DNA from: Ichthyophthirius multifiliis
Lineage: Eukaryota > Ciliophora > Oligohymenophorea > Hymenostomatida
Direction: 5' to 3'
Length of the DNA stretch: 52,844 bases
Assembly: GCF_000220395.1 (NCBI RefSeq)
Contig: NW_004087697.1
Span: 1 to 52,844, forward strand
A program made the translations under genes and the position numbers. The stretch's first letter is position 1; the number at the start of each line of letters is the position of its first letter. Of the stretch, positions 42,055-52,844 are shown piece after piece. The notes below the pieces were generated by a model, which was not told the DNA's origin, searched no databases, and was given only the letters and a program-made list of their open reading frames with translations.

Positions 42055-43924
42055 TCAAATTAAATCATCAAACGGAGTTTTTTCTTATTATTAGTTAATA
42101 TTTTATTAATTACTATTTAAAAATGGATTATTAGCATATCCCATTTATTACTATTGTTATTAATTCTATTATTAATAATTGCCTCCTCCCATATATCCTA
42201 TTTATTAATTATTTTAAATTTATCCATAACCTCCCATTTAACCCATTTGACCCATTCCTCCTACTTATCCCATTCCTCCTACTTATCCCATTCCTCCTAC
42301 TTATCCCATTCCTCCTACTTATCCCATTCCTCCTACTTATCCCATTCCTCCTACTTATCCCATTCCTCCTACTTATCCCATACCTCCTACTTATCCCATT
42401 CCTCCCATATTTCCCATATTATTTACTGCAGGAGTTTATCCTATAGCTCCCATATTATTTGCAACAGGCATCTATCCCATGCCTCCCATTTATGCCATGC
42501 CTCCCATTTATGACATGCCTCCCATTTATGCCATGCCTCCCATTTATGCCATTCCTCCCATTTATTACATTCCTCCCATTTATGCCATTCCTCCCATATT
42601 ATTAACACCTTACATTCCAAATTATTTAATTTGATTATTTGGTTATTCCATTTGATTATTAACTAATCCCATTTAATTATTAATCAAATTCATTTAATTA
42701 TTAGGTTAAGTTATTGGATTTATTTAAGTTTATTAAGCAAGCATTTAATTTTAAGTTATCATATTACTATTTTATTAACCAAAAGCATTTTAGTTATTTT
42801 ATAAAGGACCTGTATCATATAAATCCATTAAATTTAACTATTATTACTATTGTTATTAATTTTATTATTATTACTCTTATTAAGGTTATCCGAAAGAGTT
42901 AGATTATATTTATTATTACATCTTTCTTGCATATTCTTCTTCATCTGCTGAATCTTCAGAATCTAATAAATTATTGTTATAATTATTTTAGTTTCCTTAT
43001 TAATTATTTTGATTTAAATTATTATTATCATACTCATCGAAAAAATCAACTTGATACTATTAGTTATTGTCTTACTAATACATTTATTGTTAATTGTTAG
43101 TTTATAAAAAATCATTGTTATTATTTTATTTGAAATTCTAAAAATTAAAATCATTAAATCCATCACATGCCTAGCCTTATCCTCCTTAAAAATCATTAAA
43201 ATCATCAAAATTAGCCTTCTTTTTAGCTGGTTAAGTATTTGTTTTAAAAGGATTTAAATTTTTATTTACAGTTTATGCATAAGGATTTTTTACATCTTTT
43301 ATATCCAAATTAGATTTGTTTTCTGATCTTCTATCATTTCCATTAAGATTACTTTTATATAAAATATATATTTTAATAGTTTGTTTTTTTGTTTACTTAT
43401 TATTAATTCTAAAATAACTTTCAAAGGGAACATTATTTATTCTTAAAAAAAAATTTTCCTTAATTTGTTAAATTGTAAGTATATTGTTTCCTAATTATAA
43501 AGGAAAATTTAACATATCAATAAGTCTTTTTTATTTATATTAAATTTTTCAATAAAGATTAATTAAAATTATAAAGTATATAAAATGAATATAATTACTG
43601 TTTTTTATCATATATTAATTTTTTGTTGTGGAGAATTTTACGCTTACCACTTGCAAAAGATACAAATACTTCTAATATATGATTTTAATCATCAATTGAA
43701 AATGTCCAAACATATTTTTTTTTTGACCTTTTTTATTTTTTAAATAAAATATATTTTTTAAAATGAATAGATTATAGATTTTAGAGAAATAAATTTTTAT
43801 TTAAATAATATAATTTTGGTATTATTTAAAATAAAAAAATATATAATATAAAAGAAAATATATACATTTTAACTCTTTTTCCTACATCTAAACATTTAAC
43901 TTCAATTGGAACGATTTTTGACAT
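42055..43924 (-). CDS. FAIM-domain protein with MGG repeats and NPF motifs
   Basis: The N-terminal domain matches the Fas-apoptosis-inhibitory-molecule (FAIM1) beta sandwich: KKYVWTFSIDDQNHILEVFV, SFASGKRKILHNKKLIYD, NFPLQLGNNILTIQ, INNVPFESYF. It is assembled from exons split by introns near 43729-43865, 43545-43610 and 43335-43380. After it come short adaptor-type motifs: NPYAQ, NPFKT, FDDFNDF, GFNDFNF, an acidic SEDSADEEEY, a Gln run, NNPFLNS and a final PFDDLI before TGA. NPF binds EH domains of endocytic proteins. Between them lie two arrays of 6-residue repeats (MGGMAQ and MGQVGG types). FAIM proteins elsewhere bind partners and resist aggregation. This looks like a trafficking adaptor; function is inferred. 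Confidence 0.7.
42257..42401 (-). repeat. 18-bp minisatellite, 8 copies (MGQVGG)
   Basis: Eight tandem units of CCTCCTACTTATCCCATT are almost identical; one copy has a single change. On the coding strand each unit gives Met-Gly-Gln-Val-Gly-Gly, with Gln from TAA. The near-identity implies recent expansion or homogenisation. Confidence 0.93.
42473..42600 (-). repeat. 18-bp minisatellite, 7 copies (MGGMAQ)
   Basis: About seven units related to CCTCCCATTTATGCCATG code Met-Gly-Gly-Met-Ala/Ser/Gln-Gln in the same frame as the array next to it. They are more diverged than the MGQVGG array and look older. Confidence 0.9.
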
Positions 43925-44155
43925 TTTTTTTAATTTTTTTTTTTTTTTTCCTTTAAATTTTAATTATATTTTATATAAAATAAAATAAATTATAATTATT
44001 TTTTTTTTATTCATAATATTTGTTAAAGAAAAAAAAAAAAAAAAACTAAAATTATTTGAAATAAAAATTACAAAATTAATTATTTTTTTTTATTATTAAT
44101 TTTAATAAATATATATCATAAAAAATTATATATATTATTAAATAGTAAAAAAAAA

Positions 44156-44332
44156 ATGAGCATTTTATACTTTGTGATGATATTTAGCCAAATTTGATTT
44201 AAAATTTAATAAATAAATTAATTTAAGATTGAATATTTCTCATAAATTCTATCTTAAATTAATATATTTATTCATATTTTAATGATATATCTTTCGAGAT
44301 AAGGTTTTACTGAGAAATGCATAAATGCTCAT
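44156..44332 (+). ncRNA. Candidate box C/D-like structured RNA
   Basis: The ends form a perfect 10-bp terminal stem, ATGAGCATTT (44156-44165) with AAATGCTCAT (44323-44332). Inside it lie GTGATGA (44174-44180), an exact box C consensus, and CTGA (44310-44313), an exact box D, each about 8 nt inside the stem and placed symmetrically. A central hairpin pairs 44217-44229 with 44251-44263 perfectly over 13 bp and continues 5 bp after one mismatch, with a 21-nt loop. A degenerate C'-like ATGATAT sits near 44282. The stretch before box D is richer in G/C than the surroundings. At 177 nt it is long for a methylation guide. No coding frame overlaps. It lies alone between two genes, so it would be independently transcribed. 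Confidence 0.5.
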
Positions 44333-44704
44333 AATTAATATTATAAAATAATAAATGAATAAAATATTTTTTATTAAAATACATATATTATAATATAATA
44401 TTTTATGGATTATTATATAAATATATTTAAATATTAAATTTAAATTTGATTTGAATTAATGTAATCTTGATTTGAAAAAAATAAAAAAATAAAGTTTCTT
44501 AAATAAAAAAAAGAACATATAAGGAAAAAAAAAAATATATATATTATTATAATAATGTCTATAATATATAAAAAATAAAAACATATAATAAAAATATAAT
44601 AATTTTTTTATAAAATATTTGATTTTTTTTTAAAAAATAAAATAAAATATTAACAATATAAAAAAAGGAAATAATATAAAAATAAATAAAGTAAAATAAA
44701 AAAT
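44333..44704. promoter_or_regulatory. AT-rich region upstream of eIF4E2
   Basis: No gene is visible between the RNA candidate and the eIF4E2 start. It presumably contains that gene's promoter; no motif was recognised. Confidence 0.4.
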
Positions 44705-45205
44705 ATGATTTTAAAAAGACCATTTACATTTTGGTTTGTTTCCGAAAAAGTTGAAAATTAAGACTCATATTAAAATTAATTAAAATAAATAGGCACATTT
44801 TCAACAGCTGAAGATTTTTGGGCTTATTATTAACATATGGTACGTCCTGATAAACTTCCTGAAGGAACAAATTTTTATTGTTTTTAATAAGGAATTAAAC
44901 CAATGTGGGAAGATCCAGCAAATTAAGGAGGAGGTAGATATTAAATGAGAATAAAGATTGAATATGCCAATAAATTTTGGGAAGATTTACTATTAGGTTT
45001 GATAGGTGAAGAATGTGAATTTGGAAATTATATTAATGGAGTTACTTTATAAGTAAAAGATAATTAACATATAGTTATTTAAATTTGGGTTAAAAATATA
45101 TCATAAGATGAGAAAATAAATTTTAAACTTAGAGAGTTTTTCATATTAATTTTAAATTTATAAGAAAACTCTCCTATAGAATATAGAGATTTTCCTAAAA
45201 AATGA
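44705..45205 (+). CDS. eIF4E2/4EHP-like mRNA cap-binding protein
   Basis: A single exon of 166 aa, shorter than human 4EHP mainly at the N-terminus. The order of motifs fits the family: RPFTFWFVSEK, DSYQNQLKQIGTFSTAEDFW, YYQHMVRPDKLPEG, FQQGIKPMWEDPANQGGGRY, NKFWEDLLLGLIGEECEFG and VIQIWVKN. Trp-Glu of the cap pocket is kept (MWED). The position of the first cap-stacking Trp of eIF4E is Tyr (DSYQNQ), as in 4EHP, and HMVRP is also 4EHP-like. 4EHP proteins bind the cap weakly and repress translation by competing with eIF4E. A role in selective translational control is therefore likely. The start is the first ATG in frame. Confidence 0.9.
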
Positions 45206-46329
45206 GTATTTTTTATTATTTACAAAATAATATATAAATACTTGTTGTTTTTATATATATAAATTAATTTGTCAGTAAAGAGAAAAAAATTAAATAAATT
45301 TTAATTTTTAATTAGAATTAATTAATTTTGATATTTTTTGAAAATATTTTAAAAAAACAAAACAAAAAAATTTAATTAAAAAAAAAAAATAGATATTTTT
45401 AAATGAAAATATTTTCATTTCTAATTCAAAAATAAAAAAATAAAAAAATAAAATCAAAAACAATAATTAATCTAAAAACAATTAAACCATTAAAATTTAT
45501 AAACATAGACAAAAAAACAAAAATATAAACATATATTAAATAATCAAATATAAAAAAATAGGATTAAAATATACATTAAATCTATAAAACAATTTATATA
45601 AATATATAAATTTTAAATTATTGAAAATTAATATCATAAAATTTATCTTTTTATTATAATTATAATTAAATTTTGTAAAAAAAAAAAAAAGTTCCATATT
45701 AATTCTTTTAAATAAATTATATTTTAATAAATAAAAATCTTTTTTTTTCCATTCTATATATACTAATAATACTAAAAAAAGATATATTATAAAAAATATT
45801 ATTTATTTGAATATTATAGAATATTAACTAATCACAATTACATTAATATATATTGATTTTATTAATAATAGAAAATAAAAGTTAACCGCCTTTTAAAGGA
45901 ATTTATTATTATATAGTTTACATTATAAATGATTAGATTTTCATAATTATATTAAAAAAAAATATTATTAGTCTATTAAATTATTAAGGCAAAGCATTTT
46001 TAATTAATTAAAATACGTGTTAAAATATGGAAAAATAAAATTAAAATAAATGCAAAAAAATTAAAAATTATGTCATAATAATCATTATTTTTTTAAATAA
46101 AAAATAAATATAAGAAAGAAAAAAAAAATTGTATTAAATAATAAATTTATTATTATTTTTATTAATCTCATTAATTATTTAAACAAAAATAAAAAAGAGG
46201 TTTAATTTTGCTTAACTTCAAACATATATAAATTAAAAAATATTATAATTATATATATGTTTATTAAAAAATAAAATATTAATAACCAAAAAATTATAAA
46301 TATAAAATATAATAATTTAGTTAATAAAA
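45206..46329. other. AT-rich intergenic region
   Basis: This 1.1-kb stretch shows no frame with gene-like composition. A slightly GC-richer patch near 45880-45905 was examined and not interpretable. The 3' end should hold the promoter of the WD40 gene. Confidence 0.55.
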
Positions 46330-47667
46330 ATGACAGTAATTTAATAATAGTAATAATAATAACACGCTATATTATTAAGAAAATAAATGTTTTCTTTATA
46401 AATATCATGTTTAGAATAAATTGAAAACAACATAATAATAGGAGATACGATTGGAAATTTATATATTTATTATTATAATTAATAAAATTCTAATTAATGC
46501 TTTAAACTTCTATTTTTTTATCATAAAGCTCATTAAGGGGTAAAATAATTAAAAAAAAACTCTTAAAATTAGCTTATATCATGTGGATTTTAAGATAGAA
46601 AATTAATTCTATGGGAAGTACATATGAATTTTGAGAAATTAGTTGAATCCAGAGTTTTTAAGACTTTCATTTATTCACTCTAAGTAGCGAACCAAAATAT
46701 ATATGTAGCCACATTAAAAAAAATTTATTGTGTAAATATGAATGATTTAAGCATAAACCAAAAATTTACTATTGAAGATTATTAATAGGTAGATTTTATG
46801 TTTTCATGTATATTTTAATATCAATATCTTACTTTTAATTATTTGTTTGCGGGTGTTGATTGTTATAATAAAGATAATTATTTTATTTCAATATGGGATT
46901 TAAGTGATAACTTAAAATAAATACAAAAAATAGAAAAAAAATAGAAAAGTTTAGAAAATTCATTTTTTGATTTAGATGATTAATCTTTTTTTTAAACAAA
47001 AAATAATTAATAATGTTAGACCAAAACATTCGTTTAAATTAATTAAATTAATTTCGCTCATAATTCCAAAATTAAATAAATATAATTTTCTATTAATAAT
47101 AATAAATTAATTTCACTAAGTTTTACTGAAATTAATATTTGGAATACTTTTATTGAAAACTAATTAGTTTTTTAAATATCTTTTGCTTCTATTAATTAAC
47201 CTTATACGGAATTTTTATTATAAAACAATTTCCTTATTCTTATTGTTTAATAGGAAATTTTCAATATAAATCTTTAATAATATAAAGTTATTTATTAACA
47301 AAATCTTAATTCAAATATAAATATGTAATAATATATTGTTGAAGAAATAAAAAATAATTTTTATGTTTTAGAATAATAATAATAATAGTAACATTAAATA
47401 AATGAAAATAATTTAATTTTTGATAATAATAATGAATTTTAAAAATTAATTAAATGGAATAATAATGGAAAAAAAAATAATAATTAAAATAATAATATAA
47501 TAATTACTAATATTTATAAATATAGAAAAAAATAAAGAAAACTAAAATAAAAAAATAAATATAAAAAAAATTCATAATAAAGTAAAAGTATAATAAATGA
47601 GCATTTTAATTATGAAATAATTACTATAGATTCTAATTAATGCTTGCATATGTGGAAATTAACTTGA
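46330..47667 (+). CDS. WD40-repeat protein
   Basis: A single exon of 445 aa runs from MTVIQQQQQQQHAILLRKQM to ...QCLHMWKLT at TGA. The N-terminal half has recognisable WD40 strands: IENNIIIGDTIGNLYIYYYN, HKAHQGVKQLKKNSQNQLIS then CGFQDRKLILWEV, and later FAGVDCYN...ISIWDL. Another repeat is LISLSFTEINIWN. Between and after these are Gln/Asn-rich insertions, so blades are irregular, and the last strand HFNYEIITIDSNQCLHMWKL would close the propeller. WD40 propellers are scaffolds for protein complexes; the partner cannot be told. The upstream ATG at 46330 was chosen because the frame is open; 46387 is an alternative start. Confidence 0.8.
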
Positions 47668-48262
47668 TTTTTAAATAAAATAAATACAAAAAACAATATA
47701 AAATAATAATAAATAATAACTAATACTAATTAAATATATAAGATATTAAAATATTTATAAAAGAAGTACTAATATACTTAAATATATTAATATATAATAA
47801 AATTGTGATTTTTATTTTAAAAATACAAAATCTTATATAATTTTTGCTTTTATATTTCTACTTAAAAATATCTTAAAAAAATATCTTTTATAAAAGAATT
47901 ACTAAATTACTAAATAAGGAAAATAATATACATCTATTTTAGATATTTATTTTATATATTAAATATATAATTATTTAAAAATTAATTTAATATTTATTGT
48001 ATATAATTAAATTAATTTTATGCCTATATATTTAATATTTTATTACACCACATAACATAAATCACGTTATTTAAAAATTTAATTCTTTAATTATTATAAA
48101 ATATGAATGTATTTTTTATTATTTTTTTTAATATCTTTTTTATATATATATATAAATAAAATTAAAAAATAAATAAATAAATAATTATTTGCAATCATTT
48201 ATAAAAAAATAAAAGTTTTTATAATTATTTTTTATATATATTTATAAATACAAAATATATAT
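47668..48262. other. AT-rich convergent gap
   Basis: Nothing gene-like lies in these 595 bp between two convergent genes. They contain A/T runs and a short (TA)n near 48140. Confidence 0.6.
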
Positions 48263-49136
48263 TCATCCCATATGTTTGTAATTATATTCTTTTCTTTAAA
48301 GCTATCTAGTTTTGAATAAATTAGTTTCTCTATGAAAAGGAACTTTAGTATTATAATGTATTCTATATTCAGAAAGTGTTCTATTAGCTTTTAATAAAAA
48401 AATATATATATAATAATTATTATATATTATTATAAAAATTTTACCATTTAATATTTTATCAGGTACCCATCCAGTTCCATCAAAGCATGTATGATTTTGT
48501 TAAAATCCAGAAGTCTTTGTGAAATTTTTTTATGTTTAAAGCTATTTATCAGTTTCTCTGTAGGTAGGATTTACTCTATTTTTTGGATTTCTGAACGTAT
48601 CTTTTGTTTATGAAACCCAATCTTTACTTTCAACTTCAACTGCAGGATGATTAGTAATAATTGTTTAACATCCATATTTATGAGAATAAGCTTTTCTTGA
48701 AGTGTCTTTGAAGTCTAAATTTAATTAAATTTTTCTATTTTAAATTGTTTATTTAAATAAAATTATTACCATGGCGTCTATAATTAAATCCAGTAGATGC
48801 TAACTTAAAAGGATTTTATGATAATTTGGGATCATCTAAACATTTTTAAGTTATTTTGCCGTATGAAGCACCATATTCATTATTTGGCAATAGTTAAGGA
48901 ATATATCCAGCATATCCTGGAGGTACATGACTTTTAGGTTCAAGTGGTTTCTTTTTTTTTTTTTTTGAATTTAATTGTTATTTAGTATTTTTTTTTTTTA
49001 CATTTGACCAATGACTAACATAAGATGTACGATAAAGGTTTTCCTTTGTCCATTTTGAGAATTTTTCATTAGAAATTTAATTTTTTTAATATTTTTAAGT
49101 TTTCGCAGGATCATAATCGTATGCGTATTAACTCAT
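48263..49136 (-). CDS. Probable ciliary microtubule inner protein (FAM166/CIMIP2-like)
   Basis: Three exons joined by introns near 48719-48772 and 48387-48443 encode about 250 aa from MSQYAYDYDPAKTQKYQKNQ to FKTRQLQRKEYNYKHMG. The best clue is HVPPGYAGYIPQLLPNNEYG followed by ASYGKITQKCLDDP, which fits the PGYxGYIPQ...G.TYGK motif of FAM166/CIMIP2 proteins that line the inside of doublet microtubules in cilia. The rest is rich in aromatic, Asn and basic residues with little predicted order (SKWTKENLYRTSYVSHWSNV, CFDGTGWVPDK, SEYRIHYNTKVPFHRETNLF), again typical of such lumenal proteins. There is no membrane segment. The family call is moderate; a cilium role is likely. Confidence 0.6.
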
Positions 49137-49576
49137 TTTTCTTTCTTAGTTTTTTTTTTTTTTAATTGAAAAATATATTTTTTTTATTATTTTTTGTAAC
49201 TTAGTTTTTATATTTATTTATAACATTATTTTTAATGTTTTTATAGTTTAATTTTTTTTTGTTTAATTAAATAATTTGTTAAAAAAAATAAAATAAAATA
49301 TAGTTAAAAAAAATATTAATATATTATAATTAACTATTATTATTATTTTAATTTCTATTAAAGCATTTATTAAAATATTGGATTTTTTTAATAAAATAAT
49401 TTTAATATAAAAATATAAAAATTTATTGTATTCTTTAAATTAAATACATATTATAATTTATGTTTTTGAAAATATATATAAAAAAATGGTATTTATTTGA
49501 TTTTTATTATGAAAAAAATAATAAACAAAAAAAACTTTAATCTATAAGAAAATGCTCAATTTTTTTTTATTATTGA
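49137..49576. other. AT-rich intergenic region
   Basis: No frame or structure is supported in this 440-bp gap. It lies upstream of the cilium-protein gene and downstream of the mitochondrial membrane protein gene. Confidence 0.6.
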
Positions 49577-50363
49577 TCATAATTTTTGTTATTAGTTCTT
49601 TTCATTTTTATTTTTGAAGTCTTCGACTTTTACATCATCAAAATAACCATCATAAAAATCTATACTTCTATATAACGATAATCCTAATTAATTATGATAA
49701 AAAATAGTTTAGGTTGAATTTCTTTTTTCATTTTCAAGCTAAATTAAATAAATAAATTTTTATAATGTAATTATATTTTAATTTTATATAGAAAAAATAT
49801 TATTTATATAAAATATTTATATGTATTTTTTGTTTTTATATTTATTTATTATTTCTTTACATTTTCAAAATATATAAGACAGCAAAGTAAAAATGGACTT
49901 AAAAACCAAAGCATATTCCATGAAAAAGATCCAATATGCCACCATTAACCATCATATCTATTTTATTTTATAACATAGATAATTTAATTTATTGAAAAAT
50001 ATAATAATTATAATAAAATCTTTAAATCTATACTGATATTCCCAATTTTCATATGCAAAAACTTATTAAACTTCAAAGGGATCTTTATCTAAATGTCTAA
50101 ATCCTCCTATTGCGTCAGGATATGCATCAGGAAGATAATGGTAACAATAATATTATGATGGAGGTGATTATGCATTGGGATTACCTATATAAAATAAATT
50201 AATAATAATATAATAATTCATATAATTTTTATTTTAAATGAATTTATTCAATTATATAATTTTAAATACCCATTAATGCTCTTCCACAAGTATCATAATG
50301 ATAATGCCTTGATTATTATTAAGTTAATAATAATTTATTATAATTTTTTATTATTCTTTTCAT
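49577..50363 (-). CDS. Small mitochondrial inner-membrane protein, possibly NDUFB8-like
   Basis: Four exons join in phase to about 165 aa. The start MKRIIKNYNKLLLTQQQSRH is basic and amphipathic, as for a mitochondrial presequence. The soluble part contains HYHYDTCGRALMGNP, YYCYHYLPDAYPDAIGGFRH and LDKDPFEV. A single membrane helix follows the aromatic block DGQWWHIGSFSWNM: LWFLSPFLLCCLIYF. The tail ends with FYHNQLGLSLYRSIDFYDGY and an acidic segment. The order of soluble aromatic region, SW-x-M before one TM helix, and Tyr-rich tail resembles the NDUFB8 subunit of complex I, but identity is not established. Ciliate respiratory complexes also have many unique subunits of this form. Confidence 0.6.
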
Positions 50364-50528
50364 ATTTTTATATTTTTTTATTTATTTATAATCAAAAAAA
50401 TATATATTTTTTCTTTATATTTATTAAAAAATATTTTTTTATGTTCTTGATATATAAATCAATATATATAAATATGTTTTAAAACAATACTTATTTTTAA
50501 TTTAAAAAAAAAAAAAAAAAAAATTTAA

Positions 50529-52429
50529 ATGGAATAAATAAATTATAATCTTCCATATCTAAATTCTTAAGTAAATTAATATGGCTATAAATTAAATTAT
50601 TAAAATAAAAATAAAGAACTCGAGGATTAATATGTATTAATTTATTTTAATAAAATAAGTATATAATATTCAATTTAAAAATTAAACTGAAAAAAAAAAA
50701 TATTCATAAAAATTTATTATTTAAAAATTAATATATATATGACAAATTACATTTATTTATATTATTTTAAATTTAATAATAGAACTGTTTTGATTCAGCT
50801 TAAAAGATACAATGTAATAAGGTTTTTATATCAGAAGTCTAAACCAAATATAAATTTGAAAATTAATAATATTAGTTTAATGAAAACACTGGAAAAAAAT
50901 AAAAAAATGAAGACTTTATAAAAAATTATTTTAAATAAAATATATCAGAATATAAACCTTTAATATTAAATGAAGAAGAAACATTATATGAAAAATCAAA
51001 TAAAGAATAAAAATTTAATGATGAAATATTTTTTTAATAAAATTCAAATATTATTTAAACTGATAATATTTATAAGTAATAAGAATAATAATATTAATCG
51101 TCTTAATAACCTTTTAAATAAGGATAAAAAGATATTTTTTATGATGAAAATAAATAAATTGTGCAATAATAATCTGTTTCAAACATATTGAATAACTATT
51201 TATCATTATAAACTTAAATTCAAATATAAGAAAATAATTATTAGTATTTTAATTCGGAATAAAAAGTCGAATAATAAAACTAAATTTTAAACATAAGGTA
51301 AAATTTTGAAAATAATGAAAATTAAATTTAAGAAAATAGAATTTTAAACAAATAAATTTCAGAAAAATAAATAATTTCTAATATAAATAATAAAATTTAT
51401 TAAGAAAATACTATTATAAACAATATTGAAATTAATAATAATAATAATACTAATTAAGATCAAATAATAGCTTAAAAAATTTTGAATATTTAAGAATTAA
51501 AATCATAAATTTAAAATTGTATTTCTTCAAACGAACTACTAAATACAAAAAATTTAATTTTAGAATTAATGAATAGATTAGACGATTTATTATAAAATAA
51601 CTTTTTTGAAAATAAAGAAAAATTTTTATAAAAAATAAATAAAAAATTATTCAAATTATTATATGAATAACGAAATTTTTATTTATTCTATTTATACATA
51701 GAGAAAATATATAAAAAACTTAAAAACTAAATAAAGGAAGTATAATAAAATTAAAAAACATGCTAATCATTTAAATAAGAAAATTAAGAATTTAAAAATG
51801 TTTTAACAAAAATAAATGTATAATATATGTAATAATAAGAAAATATAAATAATATTCCTGAAATAAATTAAAGTATATAATAAGTAGAACATAAGTAAAT
51901 ATAAATTGAAGATTTTTAATAAATCAATAACTAAAAATTAAACAAAATAATTTAATTCAAAAATAACCAAGAAAATGAAAAACCTTATATAGTAAAAGAA
52001 AATTAAATTATTTTCATTAAAAAAGATTTAGATAAAGAAAATATTCCTTAATACCATAATAATTAAGTTTAAATATAAAAAGCATATGAATCTATAAAAA
52101 TTTAATAAAAATTGAATACGCAATAATAATAAGAGAAAAATAAAGAAGATTTTTTTAATTTTACATTTTAATAAACTATTTGTAATACTGAAGAAAATAT
52201 AAAAAGTAATTTTAATTAAAATGACTTTGAAATAAATAAAAAATATAAAAGTACTTCAGAATTGTATAAATTAAAAATGTAATTTTTTAATAAAGCAACT
52301 AGAATAAAAAAATAGCTTCCACCTAATCATTAAGGAAATTCTGTTTTAATAAGTGATATGTGGAATGAAGCATAATAAATAAATGAGAACTAATGGGAAT
52401 AATATATTAATAAAAAATATAATATTTGA
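50529..52429 (+). CDS. Gln-rich coiled-coil protein, unknown
   Basis: A short first exon (50529-50633, MEQINYNLPYLNSQVNQYGY) joins in phase across a 149-bp intron (50634-50782) to a long exon ending at TGA, giving 583 aa. The body is Asn/Gln/Lys/Glu-rich with coiled-coil character (LILELMNRLDDLLQNNFFEN). The C-terminus is more ordered: TRIKKQLPPNHQGNSVLISD then MWNEAQQINENQWEQYI. Gln is mostly coded by TAA, so the whole gene is invisible under the standard code. No named domain, signal or membrane segment was seen. Shadow frames with Met starts exist at 50739 and 50970 but have poorer composition. Confidence 0.65.
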
Positions 52430-52844
52430 ATATATAATAATAAAAATTGGATATAAAAAAATAAATATATTTGATACTTTTAAATTTTAAAAAAATAAAA
52501 CAAATTAAAAAATTTATATGTATAAAAAATAAAACATTAAGAAAAAATAAAAATAGATATAAAGAATAATAATAATATAAATTTATTATATTAAAAAAAA
52601 ATTATAATAATAATAATAATAATAAATATAATAATAAAAATAATAATATTCATTATATTAATAATAATAAAAAAATATATTTAAAAAAAAATATCTTTTT
52701 AAACTTTTTTTATTTTTGTTTTAAGAATTTTATTATAATATTTTAAAGTTTATTTTATTTTATTAACTATTTTTAAAAATATTATTTTGTTATTTAATTT
52801 TCTTGAATTATTATAATATATGTTATAATTAATATATATATATA
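52430..52844. other. AT-rich intergenic edge
   Basis: The window ends in A/T sequence with AAT repeats near 52600-52660 and a terminal (TA)n. No gene or telomere repeat is visible. Confidence 0.6.

Noticed and set aside
42154-42513. Plus-strand SYLSH-repeat frame of 119 aa
   Set aside because: It is the antisense shadow of the MGQVGG minisatellite, whose minus-strand frame continues into non-repeat coding sequence.

Overview
The window is a piece of a ciliate somatic (macronuclear) genome. In many long reading frames TAA and TAG fall at glutamine positions and only TGA ends the protein. Introns are short (about 40-210 bp), AT-rich and GT-AG, and the DNA is extremely AT-rich everywhere. This fits Ichthyophthirius multifiliis or a close oligohymenophorean relative; the species is inferred from composition and code, not proven. 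No telomeric repeat, transposase, viral gene or CRISPR array was seen. The window reads as ordinary single-copy chromosome with about 22 protein genes and one tRNA.

Layout. 0.5-3.5 kb: a small three-exon gene and a Myb-repeat protein (+). 3.7-7.2 kb: an LLPH-like nucleolar protein and a large Gln-rich coiled-coil protein (-). 8.1-8.7 kb: a broken coding remnant. 8.9-11.6 kb: a mitochondrial protein (+) converging on a type I protein arginine methyltransferase (-). 13-17.9 kb: a Gln/Asn-rich protein (-), tRNA-Gly(GCC), a SANT/Myb protein (-) and a small ORF. 20.1-26.2 kb: an axonemal dynein-associated DNAI7/IC97-like gene (+) converging on a conserved unknown (-). 26.5-27.8 kb: a membrane RING-H2 E3 ligase (+). 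28.2-36.7 kb: one giant surface receptor-like gene (-) with a beta-helix ectodomain, Cys-rich modules and a multi-TM tail. 36.9-41.5 kb: PPC decarboxylase of CoA synthesis (+), a calcium-dependent protein kinase (-) and an epimerase-fold protein (-). 42-44.3 kb: a FAIM-domain protein with long MGG repeats and NPF motifs (-), then a candidate box C/D-like structured RNA. 44.7-52.4 kb: eIF4E2/4EHP (+), a WD40 protein (+), a cilium microtubule-inner-protein-like gene (-), a small mitochondrial membrane protein (-) and a Gln-rich coiled-coil protein (+).

Genes of one pathway are not clustered. Themes are cilia (DNAI7, the MIP-like gene), mitochondria (8.9 kb, 39.7 kb and 49.6 kb genes), calcium signalling and the cell surface. 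Many neighbours are convergent with 50-90 bp gaps or slight overlap. The least explained items are the folded RNA candidate at 44.16-44.33 kb, the FAIM/NPF fusion and the 8.5 kb surface gene. All exon borders come from reading frames and GT-AG sites only.
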